Shown here piece by piece: positions 45,727 through 55,812 of a DNA stretch of 64,000 nucleotides. Position numbers and translations under genes: made by a program. The stretch spans positions 4,154,001-4,218,000 of the forward strand of contig NZ_CP095042.1 of NCBI RefSeq assembly GCF_022919715.1, in the 5' to 3' direction. The stretch is from Agromyces sp. H17E-10 (GTDB taxonomy: Bacteria > Actinomycetota > Actinomycetes > Actinomycetales > Microbacteriaceae). The notes beneath the pieces were generated by a model. That model did not search any database, was not told where the DNA came from, and saw only the letters and a program-made list of their open reading frames with translations. The first letter of the stretch is position 1, and each line of letters starts with the position of its first letter.

Positions 45727-47151
45727 ATGTTCAGTGATTCGTCCGAAGTGCTCAAGTTCATCAAGGAGACGGAGGTCAAGTTCCTCGACATCCGTTTCAC
45801 CGATCTCCCGGGCGTGCAGCAGCACTTCAACATCCCGGCGTCGACCGTCGACGAGGAGTTCTTCACCGTCGGCCAGCTGTTCGACGGCTCCTCCATCCGC
45901 GGCTTCGCGTCGATCCACGAGTCCGACATGCAGCTCATCCCCGACGTGTCGACCGCCTACATCGACCCGTTCCGCGCCGAGCGCACGCTCATCATGGTCT
46001 TCGACATCTACAACCCGCGCAACGGCGAGATCTACTCGAAGGACCCGCGCCAGGTCGCGAAGAAGGCCGAGAAGTACCTCGCGTCGACGGGCATCGCCGA
46101 CACGGCTTACTTCGCCCCCGAGGCCGAGTTCTACATCTTCGACGACGTGCGCTACGAGGTGAACCAGCACTCGAGCTTCTACACGGTCGACTCCGAGGAG
46201 GGTGCGTGGAACACCGGCCGCGCCGAGGAGGGCGGCAACCTCGGCAACAAGACCCCCTACAAGGGCGGCTACTTCCCGGTCTCCCCCGTCGACAAGCAGG
46301 CCGACCTGCGCGACGACATCTCGCTCAAGCTCATCGACGCGGGCCTCCACCTCGAGCGCGCGCACCACGAGGTGGGCTCGGGCGGCCAGGCGGAGATCAA
46401 CTACCGCTTCGACACGATGGTCTCCGCCGCCGACGACATCCTGAAGTTCAAGTACATCGTCAAGAACACCGCCGAGCAGTGGGGCAAGACGGCGACCTTC
46501 ATGCCGAAGCCGCTGTTCGGCGACAACGGCTCGGGCATGCACACGCACCAGTCGCTCTGGAACGACGGCAAGCCGCTGTTCTACGACGAGGCGGGCTACG
46601 GCGGCCTCAGCGACGTCGCGCGCTGGTACATCGGCGGCCTGCTCAAGCACGCCCCCGCGGTGCTCGCCTTCACGAACCCGAGCGTGAACTCGTTCCGCCG
46701 CCTCGTGCCCGGCTTCGAGGCGCCCGTGAACCTCGTGTACTCGGCGGGCAACCGCTCGGCGTGCATCCGCATCCCGATCACGGGCACCAACCCGAAGGCG
46801 AAGCGCATCGAGTTCCGCGTTCCCGACGGCGCGTCGAACCCGTACCTCGCGTTCGCCGCGCAGCTCATGGCGGGCCTCGACGGCATCAAGAACCGGATCG
46901 AGCCGCACGAGCCGGTCGACAAGGACCTCTACGAGCTGCCGCCCGAGGAGGCCAAGGCGATCCCGCAGCTGCCGGCGTCGCTCGACGCCGCCCTCGACGC
47001 ACTCGAGGCCGACCACGACTTCCTCCTCGAGGGCGGCGTGTTCACCAAGGAGCTCATCGAGACCTGGATCGACTACAAGCGCGAGCGCGAGCTCAAGCCG
47101 CTCGCCCAGCGCCCGCACCCGTTCGAGTTCGAGCTGTACTACGGCGTCTGA
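45727..47151 (+). CDS. glnA: Glutamine synthetase type I (GSI-beta)
   Basis: 474 aa. [17 protein letters not shown] is the N-terminal signature, [14 protein letters not shown] and the ATP-binding [18 protein letters not shown] follow, and [24 protein letters not shown] sequence carries the active-site Arg and Glu. The adenylylation site is present as [10 protein letters not shown] with Tyr near residue 402, so GlnE, encoded just downstream on the other strand, can switch it off. It makes glutamine from glutamate and ammonia with ATP as a dodecamer. A GlnR box lies 72 bases upstream. GGAG precedes the ATG. Confidence 0.96.
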   Translation: MFSDSSEVLKFIKETEVKFLDIRFTDLPGVQQHFNIPASTVDEEFFTVGQLFDGSSIRGFASIHESDMQLIPDVSTAYIDPFRAERTLIMVFDIYNPRNGEIYSKDPRQVAKKAEKYLASTGIADTAYFAPEAEFYIFDDVRYEVNQHSSFYTVDSEEGAWNTGRAEEGGNLGNKTPYKGGYFPVSPVDKQADLRDDISLKLIDAGLHLERAHHEVGSGGQAEINYRFDTMVSAADDILKFKYIVKNTAEQWGKTATFMPKPLFGDNGSGMHTHQSLWNDGKPLFYDEAGYGGLSDVARWYIGGLLKHAPAVLAFTNPSVNSFRRLVPGFEAPVNLVYSAGNRSACIRIPITGTNPKAKRIEFRVPDGASNPYLAFAAQLMAGLDGIKNRIEPHEPVDKDLYELPPEEAKAIPQLPASLDAALDALEADHDFLLEGGVFTKELIETWIDYKRERELKPLAQRPHPFEFELYYGV

Positions 47152-47178
47152 CCGTCCCCCTGCAGCCCCTGCTGCGCT

Positions 47179-47214
47179 CGAAGGGCCGTCCCGCACACGC
47201 GGGGCGGCCCTTCG
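47179..47214. terminator. Terminator between glnA and glnE
   Basis: A 16-bp stem (47179-47194 with 47199-47214, one G-U wobble) and an ACAC loop, between convergent glnA and glnE. Confidence 0.85.
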
Positions 47215-47288
47215 GGCGTACTCGGCCGAGCACGGGTCGGATGCCCCGTGGTGACCGGTCGCGCGAGCGCGGCGACGGGCGGGAGGGG

Positions 47289-50200
47289 TCAGACGGTGGG
47301 CTCGCGCTTGGGCTCGAGCCCGTAGAAGCCCCGCTCGAACACGGCGCGGGCGCGCCGCGTGAGCTGGAGGTAGTCGTGCTCGAGCTGCGTCGCCGACCCC
47401 GGCGGGTACCCCATGATGCGGGCCACGCCCTCGAGCTGCGAGCGCTCGACGGGCAGCACGTCGGTCGTCTTGTCGAGCCACAACGTGAGCGCCGACCGGG
47501 CGCGTGAGGCGAAGATCCAGGCCGAGCGCAGCGTCTCGGCGTCGTCGGCGGCGATGAGTCGGGCGTCGGCCGCGGCATCCAGGGCCTCGAGGGTCGAGGT
47601 GGTGCGGAGCGCCGGCAGGTCTGCGCCGTGCTGGAGCTGCACGAGCTGGACGAACCACTCGACGTCGGAGATCGATCCGCGCCCGAGCTTGAGGTGGCGC
47701 GTGGGGTCGGCGCCCTGCGGCAGCCGCTCGTTCTCGACCCTGGCCTTGATGCGCTTGACCTCACGCACCTCCTGCTCGGTGATCTCGGCCGGGTATCGCA
47801 CCGTGTCGGCGAGCTCGGTGAACTCGGCCACGAGCCCGGGGTCACCGGCGACGCCCCGCGCACGGAGCAGCGCCTGCGCCTCCCACGTCAGCGACCACCG
47901 CGAGTAGTAGGCGCGATACGCATCGAGCGATCGGGCGACGACGCCGTTGCGTCCTTCGGGGCGGAGATCGGCGTCGAGCTCGAACGGGAGTCGCGCGTCC
48001 TCCGAGAGCCGGACGAGGTCGCCGACGATCCGGAGCGCGCGGGTGTGTGCGGCGTCGGGCTCGGCGCCCAGCGCACGGTACACGTAGATGATGTCGGCGT
48101 CCGAGCCGATGCCGAGCTCGCGCCCCCCGAACCTCCCCATGCCGATCACCGCGAACTCGATGCCGTCGGGCTCGTCGCCGCGGATCGCCGACACGAGGGC
48201 GGCGATGTGGTTCTCGGTCAGGTCGCTGAGACCGTGGCCGAGTTCCTCGACCGTGGTCACGTCGAGGATGCCCGCCAGGGCGAGTCGCAGCATCTCGCGC
48301 CGACGGACGGCACGGAAGATCTTCGCGGCGTCGTCGGCCTCGCCGTGCCGTTTCAGCACGGCCCGCGTCTCGTCCTGCAGGGCGGCGAGCGACCGTGGGC
48401 GCAGTTCGTCGAGATCCTCGAGCCAGGCGACGGCTTCGGGGGTGCGCTCGAGCAGTTCGGCGGCGTAGCGCGAACCCGACAGCACCCGGGTCAGCCGCAG
48501 CGCCGCGTCGGACGAGTCGCGCAGGAGACGGAGGTACCAGTGCGTCGTGCCGAGCGTGTCGCTCAGGCGCCGGAACGAGAGCAGGCCGAAGTCGGGATCG
48601 GTGCCCTCGGCGAACCACGAGATCAGCACCGGCATGAGGTGACGCTGGATCGCCGCCCGGCGCGAGAGGCCCGACGTGAGCGCCGCGATGTGCGCGAGCG
48701 CACCGCGCGGGTCGCGGAACCCGATCGCCGCGAGGCGCGCCTCGGCCTGCGCGCTCGTGAGCTCGAGACCCGAAGCCGGCAACGCCGCGACCGCCGACAG
48801 CAGCGGCCGGTAGAAGAGCCGCTGATGGAGACCTCGCACGCGCTGGCGCGTCGACTGCCAGACCTTCGTGAGCTCCGCGGCGTCGCGGCCCAGCCCCGAC
48901 GCCCTCGCGAGCACGCGCAGCCGATCGCCGTCGCGCGGCATCAGGTGCGTGCGGCGAAGACGCTCGAGCTGCAGCCGGTGCTCGAGCACACGCAGCACCC
49001 GGTAGTCGCGCGCGAACTCCCCCGCCTCCTCGCGGCCGACGTAGCCTGCATCGGCCAGGGCGTCCAGTGCGGCCAGCGTGCCGCCCTGCCGGATCGAGTC
49101 GTCGTTCGCACCGTGCACGAGCTGCAGCAGTTGCACCGTGAACTCGATGTCGCGGAGTCCGCCCGGGCCGAGCTTCAGCTGCACGTCGACCTCGTCGGCG
49201 GGGATGTGCTCGGTGACCCGCTCCCGCATGCGCTGCACCGACTCGACGAAGCCCTCGCGGCTCGAGCTCGACCAGACCATGGGAGCGACGCCCGCGGCGT
49301 ATCGAGCGCCGAGCTCGCGGTCGCCGGCCAGCGGCCGAGCCTTCAGGAGCGCCTGGAACTCCCAGCTCTTCGCCCACCGCTCGTAGTACTGCAGGTGCGA
49401 GTCGAGCGTCCGCACGAGCGCACCGTCCTTGCCCTCGGGGCGCAGGTTGGGGTCGACCTCCCAGAGCGGCGGCTCGATGCCGGGCTCGTGGATGAGCCGC
49501 ATCGCGACCATCGCGAGGCGGGTCGCGATCTCGACGGCGCGCGGCGTCGGCGTCGTCTCGTCGTCGGCCGACTCCCCGACGAAGATGACGTCGACGTCGC
49601 TCACGTAGTTGAGCTCGCGCGCGCCGGCCTTGCCCATGCCGATGACGGCGAGCCTCGTCGCGGCCACCTCGGCGGCCGGGTACCGGCCGGGTGCGGCGGG
49701 GCCGCCGTCGGCTCGGGCAACGAGGCGCCGCGCCCCTGCCAGCGCGGCGTCGAGCGCGGCGCCCGCCAGATCGGCGAGCCCCGCAGACACCACGTCGACG
49801 ACGTCGACGGGATCGAGTCGCGTGAGGTCGTAGACGGCGATGCCCACGAGCAGGCGACGATATCGAATCCGGAGCGCCGATGCCACGGCGTCGTCGACGG
49901 CCTCGGCGGGCAGGTCGTCGACGGCACCGACGAGAAGGGCCCGCGCCTCCTCGGCGGTGGGCGGCGGTGCCGGCACCGCGTGCAGCAGGGCGATCTCGGT
50001 GGGATGCCGCTGCAGGAACTCGGCCAGACCGCGAGACGCGCCGACGAGGCGTGCGAGACGCTCGGCCGCGGCCGGTTCGGCGAGCACCGCGGTGACCTCG
50101 GCGGGCGCGCGCTCGTGCAGCCGGCCGAGCTCGATCAGTGCCGAGTCGGGGTCGGCGGCCGCGCCCAGCGCCGCGAGCAGGTCCTCGCCGTCGACACCGG

Positions 50201-50297
50201 TCGCGACCGTGAGCTGTTCGAGCACGGTCGATGCCCGGCCGAGATCGTCGAAGCCGGCGCGTGCGAGTCGGCCGAGGGTCGGCGCCTGTCGAGACAT
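47289..50297 (-). CDS. glnE: Bifunctional glutamine synthetase adenylyltransferase/deadenylase
   Basis: 1002 aa. Two nucleotidyltransferase domains are seen, each with G-x-G-x-x-G-x-R-E-L-x-x-x-S-D-x-D: VIGMGKAGARELNYVSDVDV in the N-terminal half and VIGMGRFGGRELGIGSDADI in the C-terminal half, with helical GlnD-like linkers. One half removes and the other adds AMP on the GlnA tyrosine. It is essential in mycobacteria. The ATG at 50297 begins nine bases after the glnA2 stop on the same strand, so glnA2-glnE form an operon. Confidence 0.95.
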   Translation of the reverse strand: MSRQAPTLGRLARAGFDDLGRASTVLEQLTVATGVDGEDLLAALGAAADPDSALIELGRLHERAPAEVTAVLAEPAAAERLARLVGASRGLAEFLQRHPTEIALLHAVPAPPPTAEEARALLVGAVDDLPAEAVDDAVASALRIRYRRLLVGIAVYDLTRLDPVDVVDVVSAGLADLAGAALDAALAGARRLVARADGGPAAPGRYPAAEVAATRLAVIGMGKAGARELNYVSDVDVIFVGESADDETTPTPRAVEIATRLAMVAMRLIHEPGIEPPLWEVDPNLRPEGKDGALVRTLDSHLQYYERWAKSWEFQALLKARPLAGDRELGARYAAGVAPMVWSSSSREGFVESVQRMRERVTEHIPADEVDVQLKLGPGGLRDIEFTVQLLQLVHGANDDSIRQGGTLAALDALADAGYVGREEAGEFARDYRVLRVLEHRLQLERLRRTHLMPRDGDRLRVLARASGLGRDAAELTKVWQSTRQRVRGLHQRLFYRPLLSAVAALPASGLELTSAQAEARLAAIGFRDPRGALAHIAALTSGLSRRAAIQRHLMPVLISWFAEGTDPDFGLLSFRRLSDTLGTTHWYLRLLRDSSDAALRLTRVLSGSRYAAELLERTPEAVAWLEDLDELRPRSLAALQDETRAVLKRHGEADDAAKIFRAVRRREMLRLALAGILDVTTVEELGHGLSDLTENHIAALVSAIRGDEPDGIEFAVIGMGRFGGRELGIGSDADIIYVYRALGAEPDAAHTRALRIVGDLVRLSEDARLPFELDADLRPEGRNGVVARSLDAYRAYYSRWSLTWEAQALLRARGVAGDPGLVAEFTELADTVRYPAEITEQEVREVKRIKARVENERLPQGADPTRHLKLGRGSISDVEWFVQLVQLQHGADLPALRTTSTLEALDAAADARLIAADDAETLRSAWIFASRARSALTLWLDKTTDVLPVERSQLEGVARIMGYPPGSATQLEHDYLQLTRRARAVFERGFYGLEPKREPTV

Positions 50298-50305
50298 CCG
50301 TGCGG

Positions 50306-51643
50306 TCAGAGGATCTCGAGGTTGCGGTGCAGCTCGAAGGGCGTGACCTGCGAGCGGTAGTCGCGCCATTCGCGGCGCTTGTTGGCGAGCACGTAGTTGT
50401 AGACCTGCTCGCCGAGCGTCTCGGCGACGAGCTCGGATCCCTCCATGTACTCGATCGCGTGGTCGAGGCTCGCGGGCAGCGGGTGGTAGCCGAGGGCACG
50501 TCGCTCGCTGTCGGTGAGCGCCCACACGTCGTCCTCCGCCTCGGGCGGAAGGTCGTAGCCCTCTTCGATGCCCTTCATGCCCGCGGCGAGCAGCAGCGAG
50601 AATGCGAGATACGGGTTCGCGGCCGAGTCGATCGCGCGGTACTCGACGCGGGCGCTCTGCCCCTTGTTCGGCTTGTACAGCGGCACGCGCACGAGGGCCG
50701 AACGGTTGTTGTGGCCCCAGCAGATGAAGCTCGGCGCCTCGTCGCCGCCCCAGAGCCGCTTGTACGAGTTCACGAACTGGTTCGTCACGGCCGAGATCTC
50801 GTTGGCGTGCCGCAGGAGGCCGGCGATGAACTGGCGGCCGATCTTCGAAAGCTGGTACTGTGCGCCCGGCTCGTAGAAGGCGTTCGTGTCACCCTCGAAG
50901 AGCGACAGGTGCGTGTGCATGCCCGAGCCCGGGTACTGCGAGAACGGCTTCGGCATGAACGTCGCATAGACGCCCTGCTCGATCGCCACCTCTTTCACGA
51001 CGGTGCGGAAGGTCATGATGTTGTCGGCCGTGGTGAGCGCGTCGGCGTACCGCAGGTCGATCTCGTTCTGGCCGGGCCCCGCCTCGTGGTGGCTGAATTC
51101 GACCGAGATGCCGAGGTCTTCGAGCATGCGAACCGAACGCCGGCGGAAGTCGTGCGCGGTGCCGCCCGGCACGTTGTCGAAGTAGCCGGCCGAGTCGACG
51201 GGGATCGGGCCCTCGTCGCCGAACTTCGACGAGCGCAGCAGGTAGAACTCGATCTCGGGGTGCGTGTAGAACGTGAACCCGCGGTCGGCGGCCCGCTCGA
51301 GCGTGCGCTTCAGCACGTTGCGGGGGTCGGCGACGGCCGGTTCGCCGTCGGGCGTCGTGATGTCGCAGAACATGCGCCCGGTCGGGTCGATGTCGCCGCG
51401 CCAGGGAAGCGTCTGGAAGGTCGACGGGTCGGGGAACGCCAGCAGGTCGGACTCGTACGTCCGGCTGAGCCCCTCGATCGCGGAGCCGTCGAAGCCGATG
51501 CCCTCGGTGAAGGCGCCCTCGACCTCGGCGGGCGCGATCGCGACCGACTTCAGGGTGCCGACGACGTCGGTGAACCAGAGCCTGACGAACTTGACCCCTC
51601 GCTCCTCGATCGTGCGAAGAACGAAGTCGCGCTGCTTATCCAT
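50306..51643 (-). CDS. glnA2: Second glutamine synthetase (GlnA2 type)
   Basis: 445 aa, the shorter GlnA2 length. [20 protein letters not shown] (split: [17 protein letters not shown]) replaces the GlnA1 signature. [20 protein letters not shown] binds ATP and [18 protein letters not shown] is the late signature. Around the adenylylation region it reads [13 protein letters not shown], and GlnA2 proteins are not known to be adenylylated, despite the Tyr. In Mycobacterium GlnA2 is a low-activity synthetase of unclear role; some Streptomyces paralogues act on polyamines. It is upstream of glnE in one operon. Confidence 0.92.
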   Translation of the reverse strand: MDKQRDFVLRTIEERGVKFVRLWFTDVVGTLKSVAIAPAEVEGAFTEGIGFDGSAIEGLSRTYESDLLAFPDPSTFQTLPWRGDIDPTGRMFCDITTPDGEPAVADPRNVLKRTLERAADRGFTFYTHPEIEFYLLRSSKFGDEGPIPVDSAGYFDNVPGGTAHDFRRRSVRMLEDLGISVEFSHHEAGPGQNEIDLRYADALTTADNIMTFRTVVKEVAIEQGVYATFMPKPFSQYPGSGMHTHLSLFEGDTNAFYEPGAQYQLSKIGRQFIAGLLRHANEISAVTNQFVNSYKRLWGGDEAPSFICWGHNNRSALVRVPLYKPNKGQSARVEYRAIDSAANPYLAFSLLLAAGMKGIEEGYDLPPEAEDDVWALTDSERRALGYHPLPASLDHAIEYMEGSELVAETLGEQVYNYVLANKRREWRDYRSQVTPFELHRNLEIL

Positions 51644-51753
51644 CCACACCCTCTCTCGCGGTCTCCAGCGTACCGGTTCGACCCCGCCGGGCACGGCGCG
51701 GCGGCAGCATCCGGCGGGCACGACCGCGATGCCGCGTGTGCGAGGATGGCGAC

Positions 51754-52662
51754 ATGTCAGGCGAGCCCCAGACCTCAGCATCCGACGTCTCCCCCGCTGC
51801 CGGCGATGCCGCCGACGCGACGGTCGTGCAGAACCCCTACGGCGGTGCCGCGGCCGCCGGCGGGCCGAAGCGGGTGCGCACCCGTCACTTCCAGAACGCG
51901 AAGCGCGACGGCATCAAGATCACGGGTCTCACGAGCTACGACCAGCTCACGGCGCACATCTTCGACGAGGCGGGCATCGACTTCCTGCTCGTCGGCGACT
52001 CGGCGGGCAACAACGTGCTCGGGTACGAGACGACCCTGCCGGTCAAGGTCGACGACCTGATTCCGCTCACGCGCGCCGTCGCGGGTGCCGTCAAGCGCGC
52101 GTTCGTCATCGCCGACATGCCGTTCGGCTCGTACGAGAACGGCCCCGAGGAGGCCCTGCACACCGCCGTGCGCTTCATGAAGGAGACGGGCGCCCACGCC
52201 GTGAAGCTCGAGGGCGGCGAACGCAGCGCCAAGCAGATCCGGCGCATCGTGCACGCCGGTATCCCCGTCATGGCGCACATCGGCTACACGCCGCAGAGCG
52301 AGCACGGCCTCGGCGGCCACGTCATCCAGGGGCGCGGCGAGGGACTCGACCAGCTCCTCGCGGACGCGCGCGCCGTGCAGGAGGCGGGGGCGTTCGCCGT
52401 CGTGCTCGAGATGGTCCCCGCCGAAGCGGCCCGCCAGGTCACCGAGCTCCTCGACATCCCGACCATCAGCGTCGGCGCGGGTCCGCACACCGACGGGCAA
52501 CTGCTCGTCTGGACCGACTGGGCTGGCCTCACGACGGGACGCGTGCCGCGCTTCGTGAAGAAGTACGCCGACCTCGCGAGCGTGCTGAGCAACGCGGCGA
52601 ACGCCTGGCGCGCCGACGTCGAGTCGGGGGCGTACCCGACGGCCGAGCACTCGTTCGAGTAG
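51754..52662 (+). CDS. panB: 3-methyl-2-oxobutanoate hydroxymethyltransferase
   Basis: 302 aa. After a ~45-residue Ala-rich N-terminal extension not found in E. coli PanB, the TIM barrel shows [19 protein letters not shown] (metal Asp, about residues 74-92), [11 protein letters not shown] (Lys) and [14 protein letters not shown] (catalytic Glu). It makes ketopantoate from 2-oxoisovalerate and methylene-tetrahydrofolate, first step to pantothenate and CoA. No panC or panD is in view. The ATG has only GAGGAT six bases upstream, a weaker leaderless candidate. It is divergent from glnA2. Confidence 0.94.
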   Translation: MSGEPQTSASDVSPAAGDAADATVVQNPYGGAAAAGGPKRVRTRHFQNAKRDGIKITGLTSYDQLTAHIFDEAGIDFLLVGDSAGNNVLGYETTLPVKVDDLIPLTRAVAGAVKRAFVIADMPFGSYENGPEEALHTAVRFMKETGAHAVKLEGGERSAKQIRRIVHAGIPVMAHIGYTPQSEHGLGGHVIQGRGEGLDQLLADARAVQEAGAFAVVLEMVPAEAARQVTELLDIPTISVGAGPHTDGQLLVWTDWAGLTTGRVPRFVKKYADLASVLSNAANAWRADVESGAYPTAEHSFE

Positions 52663-52667
52663 CCCGG

Positions 52668-52853
52668 TCAGTCGTCGGCGGCGTCCTCCTCGGCCCACTT
52701 CGCGCTGTTCGCACGCAGGATCTCGAGCGCCCGCTCGGCCTCCTCGCGGGTCTCGAACGGGCCGACTCGATCGACCGACTGCGAGACGAATCCCTGCTCG
52801 ACCTCGCCGGTCTTGAGGTTGTACCAGAACATGTGCTCGACGTTCTCGGTCAT
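52668..52853 (-). CDS. Small SPOR-domain-like protein
   Basis: 61 aa. The core FWYNLKTGEVEQGF, then DRVGPFETREEAERALE, resembles a single SPOR-type repeat (beta-alpha-beta with GPF). In Actinobacteria such tiny proteins are annotated as SPOR-domain proteins, but without a signal peptide they are not expected to bind septal glycan; the role is unknown. The start codon is unusual: its -10, TAGGAT, overlaps the start codon of the divergent map gene. The stop is six bases from the stop of convergent panB. Confidence 0.8.
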   Translation of the reverse strand: MTENVEHMFWYNLKTGEVEQGFVSQSVDRVGPFETREEAERALEILRANSAKWAEEDAADD

Positions 52854-52867
52854 AGGCTGATCCTATG
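52851..52867. promoter_or_regulatory. 17-bp bidirectional leaderless promoter
   Basis: CATAGGCTGATCCTATG holds both start codons and both -10 hexamers. On plus, TAGGCT (52853-52858) is six bases before the map ATG (52865). On minus, TAGGAT (52860-52865 reversed) is six bases before the SPOR ATG (52853). Each -10 shares a base with the other gene's start codon. The element is a near-perfect palindrome. Confidence 0.7.
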
Positions 52868-53728
52868 CCCAAAGACGCCGCCGGCCACCTGATCCCCGGA
52901 CGACTCTCGCCCGCCCGAGCAGTGCCCGCAGGCATCGCGCGACCCGAGTACGTCGGCCGTCGGGCGCCGCAGCCCAACACCGGGGGCGATCGCTACACCG
53001 CCGACGAGGTGGAGCGGATCCGTACCGCCGGCCGTATCGCCGCGGGCGCGATCGAGGCGGCCGCAGCGGCGATCCGGCCGGGGGTCACGACCGACGAGCT
53101 CGACCGCATCGTGCACGAGTACGTCACCGGTCACGGCGCCTACCCGTCGACGCTCGGCTACCGCGGCTACCCGAAGTCGAGCTGCACCTCGATCAACGAG
53201 GTCATCTGCCACGGCATCCCCGACGACACCGTGCTCGCCGACGGCGACCTCGTGAACCTCGACGTCACGGCCTACCTCGACGGCATGCACGGCGACCTCA
53301 ACCACACCTTCCTCGTCGGCGAGCCGACCGAGGAGGCGGCGCTGCTCGTCGACCGCACGCGCGAGGCGCTCGCCCGGGGCATCCGCGCCGTCGCCCCCGG
53401 CCGGCAGGTCAATGTGATCGGCCGTGCGATCGAGGCGTACGCGAAGCGGTTCGGCTACGGCGTCGTGCGCGACTACACGGGTCACGGGGTGGGGCGCGCG
53501 TTCCACACCGGCCTCGTCATCCCCCATTTCGACGACCCGAACGCGACGACCGTCATCGAAGAGGGCATGGTCTTCACGATCGAGCCGATGCTCACCCTCG
53601 GCACGATCGAGTGGGACGTCTGGGCCGACGACTGGACCGTCGTGACGCGCGACCGTTCGCTCACCGCCCAGTTCGAGCACACGCTCGTCGTCACCGAGCG
53701 CGGAGCCGAGATCCTGACGCTCCCCTGA
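52865..53728 (+). CDS. map: Methionine aminopeptidase type I
   Basis: 287 aa, with a ~40-residue N-terminal extension like mycobacterial MapB. Metal ligands: [19 protein letters not shown] (two Asp, about residues 136-154), GHGVGRAFH (His), FTIEPML (Glu) and QFEHTLVVT (Glu). CHGIPDD gives the substrate His. It removes the initiator Met from new proteins. The extension starts [16 protein letters not shown] and contains a PxxPxR-like patch that in MapB contacts the ribosome. The -10 TAGGCT six bases upstream fixes the start. Confidence 0.95.
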   Translation: MPKDAAGHLIPGRLSPARAVPAGIARPEYVGRRAPQPNTGGDRYTADEVERIRTAGRIAAGAIEAAAAAIRPGVTTDELDRIVHEYVTGHGAYPSTLGYRGYPKSSCTSINEVICHGIPDDTVLADGDLVNLDVTAYLDGMHGDLNHTFLVGEPTEEAALLVDRTREALARGIRAVAPGRQVNVIGRAIEAYAKRFGYGVVRDYTGHGVGRAFHTGLVIPHFDDPNATTVIEEGMVFTIEPMLTLGTIEWDVWADDWTVVTRDRSLTAQFEHTLVVTERGAEILTLP

Positions 53729-53776
53729 CGCGGACGGCGACACGTCGGTCGTTCGCCGCCGCGATAGTGTGAGCGC

Positions 53777-54529
53777 ATGGCCACGGAACTCGCGATCGGC
53801 ATCGACATCGGCGGCACGGGGATCAAGGGGGCGGTGGTCGACCTCGGCGAGGGCATCCTCGTCTCCGATCGCATCAAGGTCAGGACGCCCGAGGGCGGCC
53901 GGCCTGCTGACATGCTCGCCGCGACGTCCGAACTGCTCGACCGCCTCTCCGCCGACTTCGACGACTCGCTGCCGCTCGGCGTCTGCTTCCCGTCGATCGT
54001 CAAGCGCGGGCGCACCCTCTCGGCGGCGAACATCTCGCCCGAGTGGATCGGGCTGCCCGCCGAGGAGCTCTTCGAGGAGACGTTCGGCCGCGAGATCCAC
54101 TTCATCAACGACGCGGATGCCGCCGGCTACGCCGAATCGCGGTACGGCGCGGCCGTCGATGCCGACGGGCTCGTCATCCTCACGACCCTCGGCACGGGCA
54201 TCGGCTCCGCGTTCCTGTACGACGGCGTGCTCGTGCCGAACACCGAGCTCGGTCACCTCGAGCTCGACGGCGCCGAGGCCGAGAAGCGCGCCGCCTACTC
54301 GGCGATGGAGCGCGAGTCGCTCGACTGGGCCTCCTGGGCGACGCGGCTCCAGCGCTTCTACGCCCACGTCGAGTTCATCTTCTCGCCCGACCTGTTCGTC
54401 GTCGGCGGCGGCGTCTCGAAGCACCACGAGCAGTTCCTGCCGCTGCTCGACCTGAAGACCCCGATCGTTCCGGCCCGGCACCGCAACAACGCCGGCATCA
54501 TCGGCGCGGCCTCGCTCGCGGCGAGGTAG
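53777..54529 (+). CDS. ppgK: Polyphosphate glucokinase
   Basis: 250 aa, ROK family. GIDIGGTGIKGAVVD (about residues 7-21) is the phosphate-binding motif, SPEWIG and FINDADAAGYAES hold the glucose-binding and catalytic Asp, and TLGTGIGSAFLYDG follows. The ELGHLELDG segment and the length match actinobacterial PpgK, which phosphorylates glucose with polyphosphate in preference to ATP. TAGTGT (53765-53770) is six bases before the ATG. It is followed by rnpB on the other strand. Confidence 0.9.
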   Translation: MATELAIGIDIGGTGIKGAVVDLGEGILVSDRIKVRTPEGGRPADMLAATSELLDRLSADFDDSLPLGVCFPSIVKRGRTLSAANISPEWIGLPAEELFEETFGREIHFINDADAAGYAESRYGAAVDADGLVILTTLGTGIGSAFLYDGVLVPNTELGHLELDGAEAEKRAAYSAMERESLDWASWATRLQRFYAHVEFIFSPDLFVVGGGVSKHHEQFLPLLDLKTPIVPARHRNNAGIIGAASLAAR

Positions 54530-54589
54530 TGCGCACCGCGCGGCCGGCACCGCACCGCGCCGGTCGCCCGGGTCTGGTCGATGAGCGGT

Positions 54590-54973
<384 letters not shown>

Positions 54974-55037
54974 CCGTCAAGTCTAGCGGCAGGCGACTCC
55001 GCCGAGATCGACCGGGGGCGACGTCGGCGTCCCGGCG

Positions 55038-55775
55038 TCAGAGCCCCGACTCGTCGGTGCGCACGAGGATGCGGTCGCACTCGGGGCACTGCACGACGTC
55101 GTCGGGGGCGGAGCGGCGCACCTGCTCGAGGTCGGAGCCCGTGAGCGTCATGGTGCAGCCGCCGCACGTGCGCTGCCGAAGGAGGGCGGCGCCGACCCCG
55201 GCGCCCCGCGCCCGTCGCTGCTCGTAGAAGGCGAGGAGCTCGGCGGGAACGCCCGCGGCGACGACCTCGCGGTCGCGCTCCGTCTGCTCGCGCTCGACCC
55301 CGATTCCGCCGGCGGCGGCGTCGCGCTCGGCCTCGAGCTCGGCGACCTCGGACTCGATCGCGGCGCGCTGGAGGTCGATGCTCGACACCACGACCTCCGC
55401 GTCCTCGACCCGCTCCATGACGACGAGCTCCTGGTCTTCCAGGTCGCTGCGCCGCTTCGCGAGCGAGGCCAGCTCGGCCTCGAGCGCCTGGACGTCCTTC
55501 ACCGACGAGGTGTGCTGCAGCCGGTCCGTGTCACGGGCGATGCGGGCCTCGACGACCGCGACGTCGGACTCGAGCCGGGTGAGCTCGGACCGCGCGTCCT
55601 CGAGGGCGCCGATCGCCTCGGCCCGGGTCCCGCGCACCGCGGTCTCGCGCTGGGCGAGCTCGGCGAGCGGTGCCGTCTGCGGCAGCGCGCCGAGCTTGTG
55701 CGCGAGCTGCTGGAGTCGGGTGTCGATCGACTGGAGCCGCAGCAGTTCCTGCTGGTCGGCGGGGGTGGCCTTCAC
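55038..55775 (-). CDS. Coiled-coil zinc-ribbon protein (C4-type, CT398-like)
   Basis: 245 aa. Residues 1-170 are almost wholly coiled coil (heptads such as LLRLQSIDTRLQQLAHKLG). The C-terminal ribbon has two CxxC pairs, RTCGGCTMTL and VVQCPECDRIL (about residues 203-235). Relatives such as chlamydial CT398 and Helicobacter HP0958 bind sigma54 or flagellar RNA, but actinobacterial members have no known role. It commonly follows the Nif3-like gene, as here with 37 bases between. The GTG has GAGGAG six bases upstream. Confidence 0.85.
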   Translation of the reverse strand: MKATPADQQELLRLQSIDTRLQQLAHKLGALPQTAPLAELAQRETAVRGTRAEAIGALEDARSELTRLESDVAVVEARIARDTDRLQHTSSVKDVQALEAELASLAKRRSDLEDQELVVMERVEDAEVVVSSIDLQRAAIESEVAELEAERDAAAGGIGVEREQTERDREVVAAGVPAELLAFYEQRRARGAGVGAALLRQRTCGGCTMTLTGSDLEQVRRSAPDDVVQCPECDRILVRTDESGL

Positions 55776-55812
55776 GTGGTGCTCCTCGCGGGGGTCGGGG
55801 CTGGACTCGTCA

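Noticed and set aside
50306..51643. GYDLPPE of GlnA2 as an adenylylation site
   Set aside because: A Tyr is present near the right place, but GlnA2 enzymes are not known to be adenylylated and the flanks differ from the GlnA1 motif.
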